Notes under the pieces: generated by a model
Seen by the model: the letters and a program-made list of their open reading frames with translations, nothing else
Databases searched by the model: none
Told to the model about the DNA's origin: nothing
In this document: positions 7,617 through 15,013 of the stretch, in pieces
Layout of the letters: every line of letters starts with the position of its first letter
Position numbering within the stretch: position 1 is the first letter of the stretch
Made by a program: the position numbers and the translations under genes
Source: an uncultured Oscillospiraceae bacterium
GTDB lineage: Bacteria; Bacillota; Clostridia; Oscillospirales; Oscillospiraceae
Direction of reading: 5' to 3'
Assembly (NCBI GenBank): GCA_900758315.1
Contig: CAAERF010000309.1
Coordinates: 1 to 25,240 of the forward strand
Length of the DNA: 25,240 bases

Positions 7617-8504
7617 ATGACCCACGCAGATATGGAGGCCTTTCTGGCCATTATGCGCCACGGCAGCATCACCGCGGCGGCCGAGGCGCTGTTTATCACC
7701 CAGCCCGCCCTGTCCCGCAAGCTGAAATCCCTGGAACAGGAACTGGGCTTCCGGCTCTTTGAGCGGGAACAGGGCCGGCATCGCCTCACCCTCACCAGCA
7801 AGGGCCAGGAGTTTGTGCCGCTGGCCGAAAAGTGGATGGCGCTGCACCGGGAGACCGAGTTTTACAAGTCCGGCGACGCTCAGGCCACCCTGAAAATCGG
7901 CGCGGTGGACAGCATTCACACCTATCTGCTCCCACCGGTGCTCCAGGCGCAGCTCATGCGGCACCCCGAGGTGCGGCTCTCCCTGACTCTGGTCCACGAC
8001 TGGACCGCCTACAGCGAGATCTCCGAGCGCAAGTGCGATCTGGCCTTTGTGGACGCCGTCTACTACGCCGCCCATGTCCGCTCCACTCCCATGTTTCGGG
8101 ACCGGATGGTGGTGGTCAGCCGGACCCCGTTCCAGACCACCTGCCTGTCTCCCTCCTCCCTGGACTGCGCCCGGGAGGTCTGCGTCAGCTGGACGCCGGA
8201 GTTTTTGGAGTGGCACGACTACTGGTACGGTATCAGCAATCCCCCCAAGGTCAGCGTGGATAAGATGTCCCTGATGGAGTACTTCCTGACCGAGAGCAAC
8301 ACCTGGGCGCTGATGCCCTACACGGCCGCCCGGGCACTGGCCCGCCGGGGTGATTACTACCTGTGCGAGCTGGACGCTCCCCCTCCGGATCGGACCTGCT
8401 ATCTCCTTCAGGACAGCGTCAACTCCACTCCGCCCTGCGAGGCTTTCCTGGAGATCTTCCGCCAGACCCTCCGCGCAAACCCCGATTTGGAGGCGCTGGT
8501 TTGA
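7617..8504 (+). CDS. LysR-type transcriptional regulator
   Basis: 295 residues, the normal length for the family. The N-terminal winged HTH (residues ~2-60) is clear: AFLAIMRHGSITAAAEALFITQPALSRKLKSLEQELGFRLFERE. From ~90 on there is a periplasmic-binding-protein-like effector domain (LKIGAVDSIHTYLLPPVL and on). The start is ATG 7617 after GGAGGG. Divergent placement from the MATE transporter suggests local control of that gene, with an unknown effector. A 7-bp hairpin plus T run at 8694-8715 probably ends the transcript. Confidence 0.94.
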   Translation: MTHADMEAFLAIMRHGSITAAAEALFITQPALSRKLKSLEQELGFRLFEREQGRHRLTLTSKGQEFVPLAEKWMALHRETEFYKSGDAQATLKIGAVDSIHTYLLPPVLQAQLMRHPEVRLSLTLVHDWTAYSEISERKCDLAFVDAVYYAAHVRSTPMFRDRMVVVSRTPFQTTCLSPSSLDCAREVCVSWTPEFLEWHDYWYGISNPPKVSVDKMSLMEYFLTESNTWALMPYTAARALARRGDYYLCELDAPPPDRTCYLLQDSVNSTPPCEAFLEIFRQTLRANPDLEALV

Positions 8505-8509
8505 AGCTG

Positions 8510-8625
8510 GGGCTCTGGCAAGGGCAGAGCCCTTGCATCCCGCCAGGGACGCTGTCCCTGGACCCTGCAAGCCTTTTTGGAAAAAGGCTTGACCCAAAAA
8601 CTCATTGCGCTGCGCGCTCGTTTTA
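8510..8625 (+). repeat. Hairpin-mosaic intergenic repeat, copy 2
   Basis: Three stacked inverted repeats follow the LysR stop: GCAAGGGC-aga-GCCCTTGC (8518-8536), CCAGGGAC-gct-GTCCCTGG (8543-8561) and CAAGCCTTTTT-gg-AAAAAGGCTTG (8568-8591). A tail GACCCAAAAACTCATTGCGC follows. GGGCTCTG at 8510-8517 can alternatively pair with CAGAGCCC at 8525-8532, competing with the first hairpin. From 8568 on it is nearly identical to the reverse complement of 1-54. Confidence 0.85.
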
Positions 8626-8643
8626 TATGTAACGCAAAAGAAT

Positions 8644-8715
8644 ACGCCGATTTTCATCGGCGTAACGGGATTATAGTAGCATAAGTTTTCTTTAGCCGGC
8701 GTATGCCGGCTTTTT
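8644..8715 (+). terminator. Two hairpins, the second a rho-independent terminator
   Basis: ACGCCGAT-tttc-ATCGGCGT (8644-8663) is a perfect 8-bp stem-loop. AGCCGGC-gtat-GCCGGCT (8694-8711) is followed by TTTTC and fits a + strand terminator for the LysR gene. They lie between repeat copies 2 and 3; apart from repeats and hairpins the stretch 8505-8828 holds no gene that I can see. Confidence 0.6.
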
Positions 8716-8730
8716 CTTGCCTTGCAATCC

Positions 8731-8833
8731 ATAGGCGCGCAGCGCAAAAAGAGTTTGGGGGCGCCCTTTACAAAGGGCGCTGGGGGTCCAGGGGGCAAAG
8801 CCCCTTGGCGGATTCTTAAGGCAGCACCTTAAG
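8731..8833 (-). repeat. Hairpin-mosaic intergenic repeat, copy 3
   Basis: Inverse orientation to copy 2, about 105 bp away. Stems: GCGCCCTTT/AAAGGGCGC (8761-8780), CCAGGGGGC-aaa-GCCCCTTGG (8788-8808, one G-T pair) and CTTAAGG..CCTTAAG (8815-8833). It starts on the + strand with ATAGGCGCGCAGCGCAA, exactly as copy 1 does. The last stem contains the stop codon of the CBS-domain gene. Confidence 0.82.
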
Positions 8834-9284
8834 ACGGAGCAGAGCCCCGGCGGCGGTGCCGCGACTTCACGTTGGTGGAAATTTCGCTGAGAGCGGCGGC
8901 AGCCTCCATGTCCAGCTTGCGGCTGCGGGCCAGATCCCCCAGTGAGATCATGCCCACCAGCTTGCCCTGCTCCACCACCGGCAGCCGCCTCACCTGATGG
9001 GCCGCCATTCTGGCAGCTGCGGCGTGAGGATCGTCGCCGGGTCCCACCGTCTCCAGGTTCCGGCTCATAATATCCGACACCGGCACCCGGGACGGATCCT
9101 GATCCACCGCCACGCAGCGGGTGATAATATCCCGGTCGGTGACAATGCCCCGCAGATGCCCGTCGTAGCTGCACACGGGCAGCGCTCCCAAATTATGCCG
9201 GGTCAGCAGGCGGGCCGCCAGTGCGGCGCTCTCCTCCGGCGCGATGGTGACCACCGAACCGCTCATGCAATCTCGAATCTGCAT
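8829..9284 (-). CDS. Tandem CBS-domain protein
   Basis: 151 residues with two CBS modules (~1-60 and ~67-125), each showing the usual pattern (DCMSGSVVTIAPEESAALAARLL...GIVTDRDI; DIMSRNLETVGPGDDPHAAA...GMISLGDLA). Such paired domains bind adenine nucleotides or other adenosyl ligands and act as energy or ligand sensors. There is no attached catalytic or transport domain, so the partner is unknown. The C-terminal tail is short and basic (KSRHRRRG). The start is ATG 9284 with AAGGAGGAG upstream; the open frame to 9779 is not used because it would overlap the MarR gene. The stop codon TAA lies within the last hairpin of a mosaic repeat. Confidence 0.9.
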   Translation of the reverse strand: MQIRDCMSGSVVTIAPEESAALAARLLTRHNLGALPVCSYDGHLRGIVTDRDIITRCVAVDQDPSRVPVSDIMSRNLETVGPGDDPHAAAARMAAHQVRRLPVVEQGKLVGMISLGDLARSRKLDMEAAAALSEISTNVKSRHRRRGSAPS

Positions 9285-9366
9285 CGTAACTCCTCCTTCG
9301 CTCAGCATTCCCCTGGGCCTTTCCCCTAGTATGCCCGCCTTTTTCCTCCGGGATACCCCGTCACCC

Positions 9367-9409
9367 TTGACAGCAACGGTTCTGTGTGCTATTTTAAGTG
9401 TACATACAC
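9367..9409 (+). promoter_or_regulatory. Promoter of the MarR gene with overlapping operator
   Basis: TTGACA (9367-9372), 17-bp spacer, TATTTT (9390-9395). Two bases downstream is the inverted repeat GTGTA-CA-TACAC (9398-9409), covering the expected transcription start. The same element recurs at 9891-9904 before the next gene. This layout fits autorepression by the MarR protein encoded directly downstream. Confidence 0.75.
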
Positions 9410-9452
9410 GAAAGAAGGGATTCCCATTTCCAAGAAGGACTTTCTTCCCCCT

Positions 9453-9866
9453 GTGGCCGAGTGCCACTGTCTCAACCTGCGGCGGCTCACGCTGCAAACC
9501 GTCGAACAATACGACCAGTACGTCCGGCCCGCTGGCATCACCATCCAGCAGTTCTCCCTGATGCGCCATCTGCACTTTTTGTCCCCTATCTCCGTGACAG
9601 AGCTGGCGGAGGCCATGGGGCTGGACCGAACCACCCTGTCCCGCAACCTGAAGGTGCTGGAAAAAAAGGGACTGGTCTGCGACGACCTCCCCATCGGCCG
9701 TCAACGTCAACTCATGCTCTCTCAGGAGGGTCAGCGGGTCTTCGCTCAGGCCGAAGCGCTCTGGCAGAAGGCGCAGCACTCCTTTGAGGACAGGCTGGGA
9801 CCGGAGCGGATGGCACAGCTCAACGAAATTTTACAGCTGCTGCTGGCCAATTCGGAAGAAAAATAG
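9453..9866 (+). CDS. MarR-family winged-helix regulator
   Basis: About 137 residues from GTG 9453. The winged HTH is clear: ISVTELAEAMGLDRTTLSRNLKVLEKKGLV with a wing at IGRQRQLMLSQEG; long flanking helices would form the dimer interface. The N-terminus carries a C-x-C pair (ECHCLNLRR) and a further Cys precedes the wing, so redox or metal sensing is possible but unproven. The start is uncertain: the frame is open from 9384, but that lies upstream of the promoter's expected transcription start. ATT 9426 has a closer ribosome binding site (AGAAGGG), whereas GTG 9453 has GAAGGA 13 nt away. Matching inverted repeats before this gene and before the next suggest that it controls both. Confidence 0.87.
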   Translation: MAECHCLNLRRLTLQTVEQYDQYVRPAGITIQQFSLMRHLHFLSPISVTELAEAMGLDRTTLSRNLKVLEKKGLVCDDLPIGRQRQLMLSQEGQRVFAQAEALWQKAQHSFEDRLGPERMAQLNEILQLLLANSEEK

Positions 9867-9890
9867 CGTCAGCTTTTTTCTTCACTCCGA

Positions 9891-9904
9891 CGTGTATGTA
9901 CACG
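9891..9904 (+). promoter_or_regulatory. Second MarR-type operator
   Basis: CGTGTA-TG-TACACG, a perfect 6-bp-arm inverted repeat 20 bp before the start codon of the Fe-S protein gene. It matches the element at 9398-9409 (GTGTA-N2-TACAC followed by GAAA in both). Confidence 0.72.
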
Positions 9905-9923
9905 AAAAAGAGGAGTTATTTTT

Positions 9924-10877
9924 ATGAAGGACAGACAACTGGCACAAGAAATCTATGATATGGCAATTTCCTGCGGCTTTGACAACTGCGGCATCATCCC
10001 CATCGCGGACATGGATGGATACGCGGCCCGGCTCCAGGAGCGGCTGGAGCGCGTCCCCCAGAGCGCTCCCTTTTACCAGCAGATCGACGGTATGACCCAC
10101 ATCGCCCAGCGGTTTCCCTGGGCCAAGTCCCTGGTGATCTGCACCACCTGGCTGGGCAAATACCGGTACCCCGCACCCCTCCGGGGCAAGTACGGCAAAG
10201 CCTTCCTGCTCTCCGCCAGCAGTGACCGGAGCTGCCAGGCCTATCAGGAAAAGCTGCGCTTTGAACAGTGGCTGCGGGACCGCGGCATCCGCAGTGAGGG
10301 CGGTGACAGCTACGGCCACATCAAGGTGGGTTCCCTGCGCTGCGCCGCCATGATGGCGGGACTGGGCATCATCCGTAAGAACAACTTCTTTTACAGCGAA
10401 AAGGGCTCCTATGTGGAGCTGGAGGGCTACGTCATCGACCGGGAATGTGAGCTGAAACAGGAGTGCAATCTGCCGCCCTGCGGCGAGCACTGCACCCTCT
10501 GTCAGGACGTCTGCAAAACCCGGGCCCTCTCCGCGCCCTACACCATGAATCCCCTGGCCTGTGTGTCCTTCTGGACCACCTTCGGTCAGGGCCAGGTCCC
10601 GCCCATGCTGCCGGAGCCTCTGCTGGAGGAGTGGATCTGCGGCTGTGACAACTGTCAGGATGCCTGCCCGTACAATCGCCACGACTGGGACCAGGGTGAG
10701 GATTTCCCCGGGCTCAATGAGCTGGTGGAACGGCTCCAGCCGGAACAGCTGGTGGGCGCGTCCGATGATTTCCTGCGGGATGTGGCCGCACTCCGCTCGG
10801 TGGAACATATTACGCCGGAACAGGCCAATACCTTCCGGGTCAACGCAGAGCGAGTTCTGCGCAACCTGGCAAAATAA
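9924..10877 (+). CDS. QueG-like double [4Fe-4S] protein (epoxyqueuosine reductase family)
   Basis: 317 residues. It has the architecture of the epoxyqueuosine reductase family: an N-terminal cobalamin-binding-type region, the AGLGIIRKNNFFYSEKGSYVELEG segment near 145-170, then two ferredoxin-like clusters. Cluster cysteines are seen in CGEHCTLCQDVCK and in ACVSF plus CGCDNCQDACPYN. The C-terminal HEAT extension of long QueG proteins is missing. The QueG active-site Asp motif (VDTGP-like) is not clearly kept (GDSYGHIKVG here), so this may be a paralogue acting on another substrate. ATG 9924 follows AGAGGAG. Operator and spacing tie it to the MarR gene upstream. It ends at a strong terminator. 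Confidence 0.82.
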   Translation: MKDRQLAQEIYDMAISCGFDNCGIIPIADMDGYAARLQERLERVPQSAPFYQQIDGMTHIAQRFPWAKSLVICTTWLGKYRYPAPLRGKYGKAFLLSASSDRSCQAYQEKLRFEQWLRDRGIRSEGGDSYGHIKVGSLRCAAMMAGLGIIRKNNFFYSEKGSYVELEGYVIDRECELKQECNLPPCGEHCTLCQDVCKTRALSAPYTMNPLACVSFWTTFGQGQVPPMLPEPLLEEWICGCDNCQDACPYNRHDWDQGEDFPGLNELVERLQPEQLVGASDDFLRDVAALRSVEHITPEQANTFRVNAERVLRNLAK

Positions 10878-10883
10878 TCTGCA

Positions 10884-10917
10884 AAAAGAACCGTTTTCTT
10901 TTGAAAACGGTTCTTTT
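10884..10917. terminator. Bidirectional rho-independent terminator
   Basis: AAAAGAACCGTTTTC (10884-10898), loop TTTT, GAAAACGGTTCTTTT (10903-10917): 15 bp, perfect. It is placed between the convergent Fe-S protein and HtrA genes, with A/T tracts in both directions. Confidence 0.9.
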
Positions 10918-10926
10918 GAGTGCAGT

Positions 10927-12687
10927 TTAGCTGATGTCCTGCTGATCCACCATAGCCACGGTGATCTCACCCAGGGCATCGTACTCCACCGGCTCCTCCG
11001 ACTTCTCGCTGGAGCTGGCGTCTGCCGTCTGATTCTCAGCGTTCTCTTTGGGCCGGTAGACCGTGAGGGTCACCTGATGGCCGATCTCGAAATCGGCGGC
11101 GTACTCCTTGAAATCCGCCACATCAGTGTATAACTTGCCATCAATGGCGGTGATCAGGTCGCCGGCCTTGAGGCCCTTGGCGGCACAGTCCGATTTCTCG
11201 TTGACTTTGGCGATCACCAGACCCGCCCTGGTCTCTTTTTTCTGGGCGGTCTCCTCATCCACGCCATAGCAGGTGATGCCCAGCACAGGCCGGCTGATGC
11301 CGCCGTCTTTGGCCAGCGCCTCGATGATCTCCTTGGCGGTGGTGGTGGGCACGGCAAAGCCCAATCCCTCTACGGTGGTGCTGGAGGAGACCATCTTCAT
11401 GTTGTTGATCCCCACCACCTGACCGTAGATGTTCAGCAGCGGGCCGCCGGAGTTCCCCGAATTCAGCGCCGCTGTGGTCTGGATCAGGGTCATGGAGTAG
11501 CCGTTCAGGGTCACGTCCCGGTTGATGGCGGAGATGATGCCGTTGGTCAGCGTCCCCCGGAAGGTGGCGCCCAACGGGTCCCCGATGGCCAGGGCCTCGT
11601 CGCCCACGGTCAGCTCTCCGGCGTCGCCGAATTCCGCCGGGATCAGCCCTTCCGCGTCAATTTTCAGCAGGGCCAAATCCGTCTGGGGATCGCTGCCCAC
11701 CAGCAGGGCGTTGTACTCCTTTTCGTCTCCGGTGGTGACAGTGGCCGTGGACTGTCCTCTGACCACGTGGGCACAGGTGATGATGTAGCCGTCCTCGGTC
11801 AGGACTATGCCGGTACCGGAGCCGCTGCTGTCGTCGTTTTCCACGGTGATGCTGACCACAGAGGGCTCACACTTTTTGTACAGCTCCTCGTAGGTCAGAG
11901 CCTCGAGGCCCTGACTGCTCTTCAGCTCCAGGGTCACGCCGCTGCTGTCTCCGTCATAGCGCTCCAGGGACTGATCGCTGCTGTCCTCCTCCTGGCTGTA
12001 GTTCCAGGCGTCGTCACCGCCATCCTCGCCCCGGTTGCTGAACCCGGAATCTCCTCCGGCCATGGCCGACACCGCTCCGCTCAGATGGAACAGCACGGAC
12101 CCGACCACCAGGGCGATGATAATCAGCACAATCAGAATCGTCACCAGCAGCCGCAGGTCCAGACTCTGGATCCACTGAAGCAGGCTTTTGCGCTCTTTCC
12201 GCTTTTTACGGGGCTGTGAAGCCGATTTTTTCCGTTTTTCCGGCCTGTTCGGCTGCTTTGGACCGGTTTTCTGCTGTCCGGACCCGCTGGCACCAGACTT
12301 TTTCTGTTCACCGGCCGGAGCGGAAGGGACAATGGTGGCCTGGACCCGGGGCTGTCTACGGCGGGCCGGACGGGGCAGATTGTTCCAGATCGCCGCGTCG
12401 TCCGGGTCCTCCTCTTCCCCAGCGGGAGCAGCCTCTGCCGATTTTGCCGGCTGCTCCGGTTCCGGTTTCTCAGACACGGACGGTTCCGGCTGCTCCGGTT
12501 CCAGTTTCTCAGACACAGGCGGCTCCGGCTGTTCCGGTTTCGCAGCACCTGCTTCCTCCTCCGGAACCGGCTCCTCCACCCGCTTCTCCTGGAGCATCCC
12601 CTCCGGGGTCATCTCCCAGGTGATCTTCTCCCGGGTCCGGGTCTCCTTCGGGCTTGCTTCCTCACGCTTTTCTTTTTCTTCGTTCAT
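10927..12687 (-). CDS. HtrA/DegP-like membrane-anchored serine protease with PDZ domain
   Basis: 586 residues. Residues 1 to ~170 are a charged, disordered cytoplasmic part with a Pro/Glu repeat (51-89) and a Lys/Arg-rich stretch before one membrane helix (~179-201). A trypsin-like domain outside the membrane carries the triad H307 (CAHVVRG), D337 (TDLALLKID) and S413 (GNSGGPLLN). A PDZ domain follows (~480-570; GLVIAKVNEKSDCAAKGLKAGDLITAIDG). The family degrades or refolds damaged envelope proteins. The start is ATG 12687 behind GGGAGG; an ATG five codons upstream has no better site. It is the third gene of a response regulator/kinase/protease operon, which suggests envelope- or secretion-stress control. 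Confidence 0.94.
   Translation of the reverse strand: MNEEKEKREEASPKETRTREKITWEMTPEGMLQEKRVEEPVPEEEAGAAKPEQPEPPVSEKLEPEQPEPSVSEKPEPEQPAKSAEAAPAGEEEDPDDAAIWNNLPRPARRRQPRVQATIVPSAPAGEQKKSGASGSGQQKTGPKQPNRPEKRKKSASQPRKKRKERKSLLQWIQSLDLRLLVTILIVLIIIALVVGSVLFHLSGAVSAMAGGDSGFSNRGEDGGDDAWNYSQEEDSSDQSLERYDGDSSGVTLELKSSQGLEALTYEELYKKCEPSVVSITVENDDSSGSGTGIVLTEDGYIITCAHVVRGQSTATVTTGDEKEYNALLVGSDPQTDLALLKIDAEGLIPAEFGDAGELTVGDEALAIGDPLGATFRGTLTNGIISAINRDVTLNGYSMTLIQTTAALNSGNSGGPLLNIYGQVVGINNMKMVSSSTTVEGLGFAVPTTTAKEIIEALAKDGGISRPVLGITCYGVDEETAQKKETRAGLVIAKVNEKSDCAAKGLKAGDLITAIDGKLYTDVADFKEYAADFEIGHQVTLTVYRPKENAENQTADASSSEKSEEPVEYDALGEITVAMVDQQDIS
12451..12541 (-). repeat. 39-bp coding tandem repeat in the HtrA gene
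   Basis: Two 39-bp units (12451-12489, 12490-12528) and a 13-bp remnant, differing at a few bases. They encode the 13-residue unit PEQPEP(P/S)VSEK(L/P)E in the cytoplasmic tail. Copy number may vary between strains. Confidence 0.8.
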
Positions 12688-12745
12688 AACAACCTCCCAC
12701 ACCCTTTCGTCCCCTTGGGGAAAGGCTATGCCGCTTCTGCCACCG

Positions 12746-14179
12746 TCATTCCGCCAGGGTCAGGGTGAAGATAAATTCGGTCACGCCATCCTCGCTGGTC
12801 ACCGTGATGGTCTCCTTCAGGCTGTTGAGTATGGTCTTGACAATGTACAGGCCCAGACCAACGCCCTCCTTGTCCAGACTCCGGGAACGGTCGCTCTTGT
12901 GGAACCGGTCGAAGATTTTATCCAGCTCCTCCGGCGCGATGGTCTCGCCGATGTTGCGCACCCCGATGTACGCCTTCCGGCCCTTGGTCTGGATGGACAG
13001 GCGGATGGCGGTGCCCGGAGTGGAGAATTTAATGGCGTTGTCCAGCAGGTTATAGCACACCTGGGTGACGGCGTCCGGGTCTCCCCAGACAATGGTGGGG
13101 CCGTCCGGGAACTGGACGTCGATATCCAGACCGCGGCTGGTAATCCGGCCCTCCAGGCTGATCATCACCCGGGCCATGGTCTCCACGATGTCAAAGCGCA
13201 GCTGGCAGGAGTCGGTCTGGTACTGGGCCTCGGTCCGGCTCGCGTCCAGCATCCGCCGCACCAGCCGGCTCAGCCGCCGGGTCTCGGTGGAGATCACCCG
13301 CAGGGCGTCCGCCTCCTTCTCCGGCGGGATGGTGCCGTCCAGGATGCCGTCGGCAAAGCCGGAAATGGTCGTCATGGGCGTCTTCAGCTCGTGGGACACG
13401 TTGGCCACAAACTCCCGCCTCTGGCTCTCGGTCTCGGCGATGGAGTCGGCCATGCTGTTGAAGGCGTTGGCCAGCTCCCTGATCTCATCCTTCCGGCCGT
13501 AGTCGCTGAGCCGCAGGTCGTACTCGCCCATGCCGAACCGGCGCACCATCTCCGCCATCTCCTTGAGCGGTTTCACCTGCTGGATGCCCGCGAAGGTGCA
13601 GGAGACAAAGGCCGCGCACAGCACCACCAGAGCGGTAAAGATGAAGATGGTGGCCTGATCCCGCCACAGCCCCGTGAGATTGGCCATGCTGGAGGTGATC
13701 ATCGCCACTCCCACCAGCGTGCCGTCCGGGCTCACATGCAGTGGAACCCCCACCACGAACCGCTCCTTGCCGTACACCCCCAGGTCCGAGGTGCCCGCAA
13801 ACTGCTCCGATTTCAGCAGCTCCTGCATCACCTTCCCGGAGATCCGGCTGCCCGTGGAGGGCCCATGGTCCCCCTTGTCCGCCAGGTAGGTGTACAGCAC
13901 CGTGCCGTCTGTGTCGCACACCAGCAGGTCAGACCCGGCAATCCCCGAGATGGTGCCCAGGCAGGCCAGGTAATTGCTGTCGGTGAGCGGGGTCTCCTGA
14001 TCCAGCATCTGGGACGTGAGCCGGGCCACGTAGCCCGCCTCCTCCTCCAGAGCGCTCTTCTTCTCCTGCAGCATATACTGATAGCTCAGGTACATGAACC
14101 CGGTGCTCAGCAGGGCGAACGCCAGCAGAATCATGCCGGCCGTCAGGAAAAAATGCCGCTTAAACAGGCTGTCCCTCAC
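12746..14179 (-). CDS. Sensor histidine kinase with HAMP domain
   Basis: 477 residues. TM1 is at ~13-35, an extracytoplasmic sensor region of ~135 residues with a PAS/Cache-like feel (LLVCDTDGTVLYTY...VVGVPLHVSPDGTLVGVA) follows, then TM2 (~173-195) and HAMP (~197-250). The HisKA domain has H263 in NVSHELKTPMTT, and the HATPase_c domain has NLLDNAIKF (N box) and GVGLGLYIVK (G box). The start is GTG 14179 with AAAGGAGGG upstream. It lies 33 bp after its response regulator gene and 58 bp before the HtrA gene. The ligand cannot be deduced. The order resembles, by function, the Bacillus CssRS-HtrA secretion-stress circuit. Confidence 0.94.
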   Translation of the reverse strand: MRDSLFKRHFFLTAGMILLAFALLSTGFMYLSYQYMLQEKKSALEEEAGYVARLTSQMLDQETPLTDSNYLACLGTISGIAGSDLLVCDTDGTVLYTYLADKGDHGPSTGSRISGKVMQELLKSEQFAGTSDLGVYGKERFVVGVPLHVSPDGTLVGVAMITSSMANLTGLWRDQATIFIFTALVVLCAAFVSCTFAGIQQVKPLKEMAEMVRRFGMGEYDLRLSDYGRKDEIRELANAFNSMADSIAETESQRREFVANVSHELKTPMTTISGFADGILDGTIPPEKEADALRVISTETRRLSRLVRRMLDASRTEAQYQTDSCQLRFDIVETMARVMISLEGRITSRGLDIDVQFPDGPTIVWGDPDAVTQVCYNLLDNAIKFSTPGTAIRLSIQTKGRKAYIGVRNIGETIAPEELDKIFDRFHKSDRSRSLDKEGVGLGLYIVKTILNSLKETITVTSEDGVTEFIFTLTLAE

Positions 14180-14212
14180 CAGATTCCCTCCTTTCGCCGG
14201 GGTGCTTTCCGC

Positions 14213-14899
14213 TTACTCCCCCAGCAGCTCAAATTTATAGCCTACGCCCCAGACCGTCTTGATGCTCCACTGGTCCGAGACCCCTTCCAGCTTCTCCCGC
14301 AGCCGTTTGATATGCACGTCCACCGTCCGGGAGTCGCCGAAGTAGTCAAAGCCCCACACCTCGTCCAGCAGCTGGTTCCGGGTGAAGACCCGGTTGGGCG
14401 TGGAGGCCAGGTGGTAGAGCAGCTCCATCTCCTTGGGCGGTGTATCCACCCGCTTGCCGTCCACCAGCAGCTCGTAGGAGTCCATGTCGATCACCAGCTT
14501 GTCGTAGGTGATCTTCTTGCGCTGCTGCTCCTCGCCGCCGTAGCGCCGGAGCACCGCGTGGATCCGGGCCATGACCTCCTTCATCTCGAAGGGTTTTACG
14601 ATGTAGTCATCCGCTCCCATCTCCAGGCCGCTGACCTTATCCTCCAGCTCCCCCTTGGCGGTCATCATAATGATGGGCGTCTGATCGGTCTCCCGGATCT
14701 TTCGGCAGACCCCCCACCCGTCCAGCACCGGCAGCATGATGTCCAGCAGGACCAGATCCGGCCCAAAGCTGTGGAACAGGGTGACTCCCTGTCCGCCGTC
14801 ACTGGCCACCTGGGTCTCAAAGCCCTCCTTTTCCAGGTAGAGCTGGAGCAGTTGGGCGATGTTGCTGTCGTCTTCCACGATTAACACTTTGATTGCCAT
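14213..14899 (-). CDS. OmpR/PhoB-type response regulator
   Basis: 228 residues. Receiver domain 1 to ~120 with the acidic pair E9/D10/D11, phospho-acceptor D53 (LLDIMLP), a Thr in MMTAKGE and the K of VKPFE. The C-terminal winged helix (~130-228) has the typical RTVDVHIKRLREKL and VWGVGYKFE. It is the first gene of the RR-HK-HtrA operon. The ATG at 14899 follows AGAGGG. Autoregulation is common for such pairs but no direct repeat operator was identified. Confidence 0.95.
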   Translation of the reverse strand: MAIKVLIVEDDSNIAQLLQLYLEKEGFETQVASDGGQGVTLFHSFGPDLVLLDIMLPVLDGWGVCRKIRETDQTPIIMMTAKGELEDKVSGLEMGADDYIVKPFEMKEVMARIHAVLRRYGGEEQQRKKITYDKLVIDMDSYELLVDGKRVDTPPKEMELLYHLASTPNRVFTRNQLLDEVWGFDYFGDSRTVDVHIKRLREKLEGVSDQWSIKTVWGVGYKFELLGE

Positions 14900-14970
14900 T
14901 GGAACCCTCTTTTCTTATACTCCATAAAAGCGGCAGGTCACTTTTTCGCTTTTTTAAGCCTATCATTACC

Positions 14971-14976
14971 ATTATA
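14971..14976 (-). promoter_or_regulatory. Possible -10 box for the RR-HK-HtrA operon
   Basis: TATAAT on the - strand, about 70 bp before the response regulator start codon, in an AT-rich gap. The -35 region (CACCCTAA) is poor, as expected for an activator-dependent promoter, but this is weak evidence. Confidence 0.4.
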
Positions 14977-15013
14977 GGCGGAAATCCGATCGTTAGGGTG
15001 AATTTTTTGTAAA

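Noticed and set aside
8510..8833. Insertion sequence
   Set aside because: No transposase frame and no target duplication could be seen; only short hairpins.
9384..9452. MarR start at the first start codon of the frame (9384)
   Set aside because: It would lie upstream of the promoter's expected transcription start and across the operator.
12188..14884. 898-codon open frame on the + strand
   Set aside because: Antisense to HtrA, the histidine kinase and the response regulator; low-complexity, no domain, a product of GC-rich codon bias.
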